Of a DNA stretch of 19,074 nucleotides, positions 14,496 to 19,074 are shown piece by piece. Position numbers and translations under genes: made by a program. The stretch is from Tannerella sp. (GTDB taxonomy: Bacteria; Bacteroidota; Bacteroidia; Bacteroidales; Tannerellaceae), in assembly GCA_031263835.1 (NCBI GenBank), contig JAISEZ010000262.1, forward strand, positions 1-19,074, read 5' to 3'. Under the pieces are notes generated by a model, which did not search any database, was not told the origin of the DNA, and worked only from the letters and a program-made list of their open reading frames with translations. Position 1 is the stretch's first letter; every line of letters begins with the position of its first letter.

Positions 14496-15959
14496 ATGTT
14501 TAGACAAAGGTTACAACAGAAAATGCAGCTGCGGCTGTCACCGCAGCAAATTCAATATGTCCGTCTGCTGGAACTTCCGGCCATGGAACTGGATGAGCGC
14601 GTCAAGCAGGAGCTGGAAGACAATCCGGTACTGGAAGAAGGCCTGGAGACTCCCCGGGAGGAAGCGCCGGACGAAAACACGTTCGACGTGGACGAGCCGT
14701 CGCTCTCCGGCGACAACGAGGCCGACCTCTCGCTGGGCGACTACCTGACCGAAGACGACGTGCCCGATTACAAACTGGCTCAAATCAGCAGCCAGGCCGA
14801 ACGGAAAGAAGATATTCCCTTTTCCGCAGGCCCCTCTCTGCATGAACATCTCGAAGAGCAGCTGGGCCTGCGCGACCTGTCGGAACGGGAACGGCGAATC
14901 GGCGAATACATCATCGGAAACATTGACGACGACGGCTATCTGCGACGCGACACGGAGGCCATCACGGACGACCTTATCTTCAAGGCGGGTGAAAGCGTGA
15001 GCGAATCGGCCGTCAAGGCCGTTCTGTCCGTCATACAGGACTTTGACCCGGTCGGCATTGCCGCCCGCAATCTGCAGGAATGCCTTTTGCTGCAGCTGGT
15101 ACGCAAGAACCGGACGCCCGAAGTAAGGTGTGCCATCGACATCCTCGAGCATCACTTCGACTCGTTTGCCCGCAAGCACTACGAACGGATTCAGAAGCTC
15201 ATGACCCTCAGCGACGACGGCCTCAAGCGCGTTCTGCGCGAGATTACCTCCCTGAATCCCAAGCCCGGCAACGCCTGGGGAGGCAGCGTGATGGACACGC
15301 GAATGAACCAGATTATCCCGGACTTCATCGTCGAGGAAAACAACGGCGAACTGACGCTGAGCATGAACCGGCACGGCGTGCCCGACCTGCATATCAGCCC
15401 CGAATATACCGCCATGTTTCAGGACTACATGGGCAACAAGGCCAACCGGAGCGGCCAGATGAAGGAAGCCGTGCAGTTTGTCAAGCAGAAGCTGGACGCC
15501 GCGCAGTGGTTCATCGACGCCCTGCGGCAGCGCTACGAAACCCTGCAGCGGACGATGCAGACCATCGTCATCCTGCAGCGCGACTTCTTCCTCACCGGCG
15601 ACGAATCCAAGCTCCGGCCCATGATTCTGAAAGACGTGGCCGAACGTTCCGGCTACGACATCTCGACCATTTCGCGCGTCAGCAACAGCAAATACGTTCA
15701 GACCTGCTTCGGCGTCTTTCCCCTGAAATTCTTCTTCTCCGAATCGACACAGACCGAAACCGGCGAAGAGATTTCCACCCGCGAGGTCAGGCAGATTATG
15801 AAGGAAACCGTCGAAACGGAAGACAAGCTCTGTCCCGTCACGGACGGGGAACTTGCCGCGCTGCTGAAGGAAAAGGGATACCTCATCGCGCGCCGTACCG
15901 TGGCCAAATACCGTGAACAGATGAACATTCCGGTTGCCCGCCTCAGAAAAGAATTGTAA
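14496..15959 (+). CDS. rpoN: RNA polymerase sigma-54 factor RpoN
   Basis: This 487-residue protein directs RNA polymerase to -24/-12 promoters and needs an enhancer-binding ATPase to open DNA. Region I is the glutamine/leucine-rich start (RQRLQQKMQLRLSPQQIQYV, to about residue 50), which contacts the activator. An acidic linker follows (about 51-100), then the core-binding domain, a helix-turn-helix with KDVAERSGYDISTISRVSNS, and the RpoN box ARRTVAKYRE (465-474). A GTG at 14487 would add three residues (VDA read as MDA); the ATG at 14496 aligns better with family starts, so it is chosen. The stop TAA overlaps the gcvH promoter. No activator gene is present in this window. Confidence 0.97.
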   Translation: MFRQRLQQKMQLRLSPQQIQYVRLLELPAMELDERVKQELEDNPVLEEGLETPREEAPDENTFDVDEPSLSGDNEADLSLGDYLTEDDVPDYKLAQISSQAERKEDIPFSAGPSLHEHLEEQLGLRDLSERERRIGEYIIGNIDDDGYLRRDTEAITDDLIFKAGESVSESAVKAVLSVIQDFDPVGIAARNLQECLLLQLVRKNRTPEVRCAIDILEHHFDSFARKHYERIQKLMTLSDDGLKRVLREITSLNPKPGNAWGGSVMDTRMNQIIPDFIVEENNGELTLSMNRHGVPDLHISPEYTAMFQDYMGNKANRSGQMKEAVQFVKQKLDAAQWFIDALRQRYETLQRTMQTIVILQRDFFLTGDESKLRPMILKDVAERSGYDISTISRVSNSKYVQTCFGVFPLKFFFSESTQTETGEEISTREVRQIMKETVETEDKLCPVTDGELAALLKEKGYLIARRTVAKYREQMNIPVARLRKEL

Positions 15960-15964
15960 CTTTG
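15934..15964 (+). promoter_or_regulatory. Predicted gcvH promoter overlapping the rpoN stop
   Basis: TTG (15934-15936), a 20-bp spacer and TAACTTTG (15957-15964) fit the Bacteroidota promoter consensus apart from the first T of TTTG. The TAA of the -7 element is also the rpoN stop codon. The start site would be near 15971, giving a short leader of about 19 nt before gcvH. Confidence 0.6.
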
Positions 15965-15989
15965 CGCCGCAAACAATACAGACAGTAAT

Positions 15990-16367
15990 ATGAATTTTCC
16001 AACCGATTTGAAGTACACCCGCGACCACGAATGGATTCGGGTGGAAGGAGAAACCGCCCGCGTCGGCGTCACCGACTATGCACAGAGCGAACTGGGCGAA
16101 ATCGTCTATGTGGACGTCACAACCGAAGGCGAAACGCTGAACCGGGAAGACGTCTTCGGGTCCATTGAAGCCGTAAAGACGGTTTCCGACCTCTTCCTGC
16201 CCGTATCGGGCGAAGTGCTTGAGTTCAACCGCGAACTGGAAGAGACGCCGGAACTGGTCAACACCAGTCCGTACCAGGACGGCTGGCTGATACGGATAAA
16301 GCCGTCCGACCCCTCCGAGCTGGACGCCCTGCTCTCCGCCGAAGCCTATCAACAGCTAATCGGATAG
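15990..16367 (+). CDS. gcvH: Glycine cleavage system H protein
   Basis: This 125-residue protein is the lipoyl carrier of the glycine cleavage system, shuttling the aminomethyl group between the P and T proteins. The lipoylation site is K63 in [12 protein letters not shown], with the upstream GEIVYVDV and downstream [14 protein letters not shown] blocks typical of the family. The length is normal. No P or T protein gene lies in the window. It starts 30 bp after rpoN and ends 4 bp before purE, so gcvH-purE-ispG reads as one operon. Confidence 0.97.
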   Translation: MNFPTDLKYTRDHEWIRVEGETARVGVTDYAQSELGEIVYVDVTTEGETLNREDVFGSIEAVKTVSDLFLPVSGEVLEFNRELEETPELVNTSPYQDGWLIRIKPSDPSELDALLSAEAYQQLIG

Positions 16368-16371
16368 CCGC

Positions 16372-16878
16372 ATGACGCCTTCCGTAAGCATCATCATGGG
16401 CAGCGCCTCCGACTGGCCGGTCATGGAACAGGCCGCCCGCTTTCTGGACGGGATGGAAATCCCCTTTGAGGTGAACGCCCTGTCGGCACACCGCACGCCC
16501 GAAGAGGTCGAGCGGTTTGCGAAAGGCGCGCGGGCGCGCGGCGTCAGGGTTGTCATCGCCGCGGCAGGCATGGCGGCACACCTGAGCGGCGTCATCGCCT
16601 CCATGACCACGCTGCCCGTCATCGGTGTGCCGGTAAACGCCTCGCTGAACGGCCTGGACGCCCTGCTGGCCACCGTACAGATGCCCCCCGGGATACCCGT
16701 AGCCACGGTAGGCATCAACGGCGCGCTGAACGCCGCCATCCTGTCCGCCCAAATCCTTTCACTCGGCGACGGAGCGCTGCAGCAGCGGCTGCTCGACCAC
16801 CGGGAATCCCTGAAGAAGAAAGTGACGGAAGCCAACAAAACGCTGGCCGGCATGACCTTCAAATACAAAGTCGATTGA
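16372..16878 (+). CDS. purE: N5-carboxyaminoimidazole ribonucleotide mutase PurE
   Basis: This 168-residue protein converts N5-CAIR to CAIR in de novo purine synthesis. Visible motifs: the nucleotide-binding start SIIMGSASDWPVM, the SAHRTPEEV loop with the catalytic-site histidine, AAAGMAAHLSGVIA, and GLDALLATVQMPPGIPVATV. The pattern fits class I PurE, which works with PurK; no purK is in the window. The ATG follows the gcvH stop by 4 bp. The stop TGA (16876-16878) overlaps the TTG start of ispG, so the two are likely translationally coupled. Confidence 0.97.
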   Translation: MTPSVSIIMGSASDWPVMEQAARFLDGMEIPFEVNALSAHRTPEEVERFAKGARARGVRVVIAAAGMAAHLSGVIASMTTLPVIGVPVNASLNGLDALLATVQMPPGIPVATVGINGALNAAILSAQILSLGDGALQQRLLDHRESLKKKVTEANKTLAGMTFKYKVD

Positions 16879-18713
16879 CCCTTCTTCACTATCAGCGACG
16901 TCCGTCGTCCGCCGTCCGTATCGGGAACACCCCGCTGGGCGGCGACGCGCCGGTACGTATCCAGTCCATGGCATCCGTGTCCACCATGGATACGGAAGCG
17001 GCCACGGAGCAGGCCGTCCGGATGATTGAAGCCGGCGCCGAATACGTCCGTTTCACCGCCCAGGGCGAGCGCGAAGCCCGTCAGCTGGGCGTCATCCGTC
17101 AGGCCCTGCGTGCGCGGGGCTATGATACGCCCCTGGTGGCGGACATCCATTTCAACCCGAAAGCAGCCGCGGTCGCCGCCGCAAACGTGGAGAAAGTGCG
17201 CATCAACCCCGGCAACTACGCGGACGGCGTCAAGTCGTTCAGGCAAATCGAATACACCGAAGCAGCCTACACGGCCGAACTCCGGAAGATACGCGAGCGG
17301 TTCGTCCCCTTTCTCGAACTGTGCCGGAAACACGGCACGGCCATCCGGCTCGGCGTCAACCACGGCTCGCTGTCCGACCGCATCCTGAGCCGCTACGGCG
17401 ACACGCCGGAAGGCATGGTGGCCTCGTGCATGGAATACCTGCGCATCTGCCGGGAGGAGCATTTTCCGGACACGGTCATCTCCGTCAAGGCCTCCAGCAC
17501 GCCGCTGATGGTGCAGACCGTGCGCCTGCTGGCGCGCACGATGGAGGCGGAAGACATGCACTACCCGCTGCACCTGGGCGTGACGGAGGCCGGCGACCGG
17601 GAAGACGGCCGCATCAAGAGCGCCGCGGGCATCGGCGCGCTGCTGGCCGACGGCATCGGCGACACGATTCGCGTGTCGCTGAGCGAGCCGCCCGAAGCGG
17701 AAATCCCCGTTGCCCGCAAACTGGCGGACTACATCCGGCAGCGCGAACATTACGCGCCCGTGGAGGCGCCGGATACGTGCCTGTCCGGTTTCCGGCGCGC
17801 CACGCGCACCGCCGGCGGCTGCATCGGCGGCGCCTGTCCGCCGGTCGTCATCTCCGACCACAGTCAGGGCCGTTGCACCATCGACCGCGCCGGCCGACCG
17901 GACTTCATCTACCTCGGCGCCGGCAACGCCGCCGGTTCCTCCGCCGCAGCCGGCGGAGCCGCCATCCCGCGGATTGTCGACGCGGACTGCTGGACAAATC
18001 AGCCGGATACCTGTCCCTGTTTCCGTGCAGGCGATACGGACAGGCTGTCCCGCTGTTCCGCGCCCCTGAAGTTTGTCGAATGTACCGGCGGCGACCTGAC
18101 CGGCGACCGGATACGCCTGTTCCGGCAGGACCCGTCCGCGGTCATCATCTGGGACGGACGCCATCCGGATTACATCAGCGAGGCGCGCGCGACGGTTTGC
18201 CGCCTGCGGGAAGCGCACTGCGAAACGCCGGTGATTCTGCGCCGCCGCTACCGCGAAACGGACTGCGAAACGCTCCAGCTGCAGGCGGCAGTCGACTTCG
18301 GCGCCCTGCTGCTCGACGGCATCGGCAACGGACTGATGCTGAGTCACGCGACCGTCGATTCCGGCGTGACGGACGGCTACCTGTTCAGCATCCTGCAGGC
18401 CGTCCGGCTGCGCATCAGCAAAACGGAATACATCTCCTGTCCCGGCTGTGGCCGGACGCTCTACGACCTGCAAACGGCCGTCGCCCGCGTCAGGGCTGCC
18501 ACCTCCCGCCTGACAGGGCTGAAAATCGGCATCATGGGCTGCATCGTCAACGGCCCGGGCGAAATGGCCGATGCCGACTACGGCTACGTAGGCGCCGGCC
18601 CGGGGCGCATCAACCTCTACAAAGGCAGGGAATGCCGCCTCCGGAACCTCCCCGAAGAAGAAGCGGTACAGCAGCTGGTACAGCTCATCAGGGAAAACGG
18701 GGACTGGAAATAA
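16875..18713 (+). CDS. ispG: 4-hydroxy-3-methylbut-2-en-1-yl diphosphate synthase IspG (long form)
   Basis: This 612-residue [4Fe-4S] enzyme catalyses the penultimate step of the MEP isoprenoid pathway. The N-terminal TIM-barrel part carries VRIGNTPLGG, RIQSMASVSTMDT, VADIHFNPKAA and EKVRINPGN. The C-terminal domain carries the cluster cysteines C522, C525 (CPGC) and C556, and glutamate E563 in CIVNGPGE. The length, with an insert between the domains, is that of the plant/Bacteroidota type rather than the ~370-residue E. coli type. The only start that keeps the conserved N-terminus (LLHYQRRPSSAVRIG) is TTG at 16875, overlapping the purE stop; the next ATG would remove about 31 conserved residues. 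The gene is very GC-rich. No terminator with a T-run follows. Confidence 0.96.
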   Translation: MTLLHYQRRPSSAVRIGNTPLGGDAPVRIQSMASVSTMDTEAATEQAVRMIEAGAEYVRFTAQGEREARQLGVIRQALRARGYDTPLVADIHFNPKAAAVAAANVEKVRINPGNYADGVKSFRQIEYTEAAYTAELRKIRERFVPFLELCRKHGTAIRLGVNHGSLSDRILSRYGDTPEGMVASCMEYLRICREEHFPDTVISVKASSTPLMVQTVRLLARTMEAEDMHYPLHLGVTEAGDREDGRIKSAAGIGALLADGIGDTIRVSLSEPPEAEIPVARKLADYIRQREHYAPVEAPDTCLSGFRRATRTAGGCIGGACPPVVISDHSQGRCTIDRAGRPDFIYLGAGNAAGSSAAAGGAAIPRIVDADCWTNQPDTCPCFRAGDTDRLSRCSAPLKFVECTGGDLTGDRIRLFRQDPSAVIIWDGRHPDYISEARATVCRLREAHCETPVILRRRYRETDCETLQLQAAVDFGALLLDGIGNGLMLSHATVDSGVTDGYLFSILQAVRLRISKTEYISCPGCGRTLYDLQTAVARVRAATSRLTGLKIGIMGCIVNGPGEMADADYGYVGAGPGRINLYKGRECRLRNLPEEEAVQQLVQLIRENGDWK

Positions 18714-18721
18714 TAATAAGA

Positions 18722-18785
18722 GAATGAGCCAATGTGGGAATAAGTCAATGTGGGAATGAATTGACATTGGCATACTGGCTCATTC
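18722..18785. repeat. Inverted repeat with internal direct repeats after ispG
   Basis: GAATGAGCCA (18722-18731) pairs with TGGCTCATTC (18776-18785), and inside it CCAATGT (18729-18735) pairs with ACATTGG (18764-18770). A direct repeat of (C/T)CAATGTGGGAAT lies within. It begins 8 bp after the ispG stop and could fold in the transcript as a long hairpin, but only four T residues follow, so terminator function is uncertain. Confidence 0.6.
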
Positions 18786-18838
18786 GCTCATTTTCTCCGT
18801 ATCCACGCATAAAGCCATCCATGGACATGGATAATAAG

Positions 18839-19002
18839 TTATCAACACGGAGGCACAGAGGACACGGAGATTCGCTGTTCTGCGGAACGAAGTTCCTCCT
18901 CTGTGGCCTCCGGACAAACGCTTTCCCTGCACAGCGGACACAGAGAAAATACGGCGTTCCGCCGTACTCTCCTCCGTGTTCTCCGTGCCTCCGTGTTGAT
19001 AA
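18839..19002. repeat. CACGGAG-type inverted repeat element
   Basis: The left arm (18839-18870, starting TTATCAACACGGAGGCAC) and the right arm (18968-19002, ending GCCTCCGTGTTGATAA) are near-perfect reverse complements. Inside are further stems: GGAAC-GAA-GTTCC (about 18884-18896) and TACGGC-GTTCC-GCCGTA (18950-18966). A degraded relative lies upstream of rpoN (14260-14390). I recall similar CACGGAGGCACAGAG repeats from other Bacteroidales genomes, always non-coding; that part is memory. Confidence 0.8.
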
Positions 19003-19074
19003 TATATTCTTCATGTTCATGCATAAAACCGTCCCGCGCACAAGTATAATGTGAGAGTGAATTGACACATTGGC

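Larger units (their letters stand above)
18714..19074. other. Non-coding region downstream of ispG with nested repeats
   Basis: No gene is supported; open frames here are translations of inverted repeats. It contains an inverted repeat at 18722-18785, a larger one at 18839-19002, a 24-bp motif shared with 3246-3269 (at 19025-19049), and, at the very end, GTGAATTGACACATTGGC, resembling AATGAATTGACATTGGC at 18755-18771. The sequence may continue as a repeat beyond the window. Confidence 0.65.

Noticed and set aside
14538..16352. 604-residue minus-strand open frame
   Set aside because: It is antisense to rpoN and gcvH, which are certain.
16356..18773. 805-residue minus-strand open frame
   Set aside because: It is antisense to purE and ispG, both of which have complete active-site motifs; long antisense frames are common in GC-rich genes.
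18842..19068. Minus-strand open frames across the right-end repeat
   Set aside because: They translate the inverted repeat (NTEARRTRR-type peptides), which is not conserved as protein.

Overview
This window looks like a chromosomal segment of a member of the Bacteroidales (phylum Bacteroidota). The evidence is a tig-clpP-clpX-recQ cluster, a gcvH-purE-ispG cluster encoding the long (~610-residue) form of IspG, a run of PpiC/SurA-type foldases close to an OstA-like protein, and promoters of the Bacteroidota form TTTG-N19-21-TAnnTTTG. Exact genus cannot be read from the sequence. Base composition varies: the left-hand transposase remnants and the tig leader are AT-rich, while purE-ispG is strongly GC-rich.

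Layout. 1-1096: no intact gene. It holds the C-terminal end of an IS1634-type transposase (plus strand, cut by the window edge, with a decayed end), a hairpin-rich repeat-like stretch (329-420), a second transposase remnant on the minus strand (738-968), and one copy of a dispersed repeat (about 1011-1090). 1097-13582, all minus strand: read in the direction of transcription it runs tig, clpP, clpX, recQ, a two-PpiC-domain foldase, a SurA-N-like lipoprotein, a SurA-like foldase, a small cysteine-rich membrane protein, a 643-bp non-coding block (large palindromic repeat plus a 21-bp tandem array), then the OstA-like gene. 13583-13901: AT-rich divergent promoter region. 13902-18713, plus strand: an RRM RNA-binding protein with a clear intrinsic terminator, then rpoN (sigma-54), gcvH, purE and ispG. 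18714-19074: non-coding, with nested inverted repeats.

How the genes fit together. The minus-strand block is largely a protein-quality-control region: trigger factor folds nascent chains, ClpXP degrades cytosolic proteins, and three exported foldases plus an OstA-like protein serve the periplasm and outer membrane. RecQ is the one DNA-repair gene in the run. The plus-strand block combines RNA binding, alternative-sigma transcription, glycine cleavage (GcvH), purine synthesis (PurE) and isoprenoid synthesis (IspG).

Main points for a second look: (1) clpP has an in-frame TAA exactly where family members have the Tyr of the C-terminal YG(M/L)(I/V)D motif, and the lost tail (GMIDEVMLRK) is still readable beyond it; (2) a strictly 21-bp-periodic array of 12 units with palindromic cores lies between the cysteine-rich gene and the OstA-like gene, next to a ~190-bp palindromic element related to a copy downstream of the OstA-like gene; (3) a degenerate cysteine-rich membrane protein is coupled to the end of the SurA-like gene; (4) well-formed Bacteroidota promoters lie upstream of tig, clpP and gcvH, the last overlapping the rpoN stop codon. 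I see no clearly new multi-gene defence or biosynthetic system here; the unusual content is in the repeats and in the clpP end.
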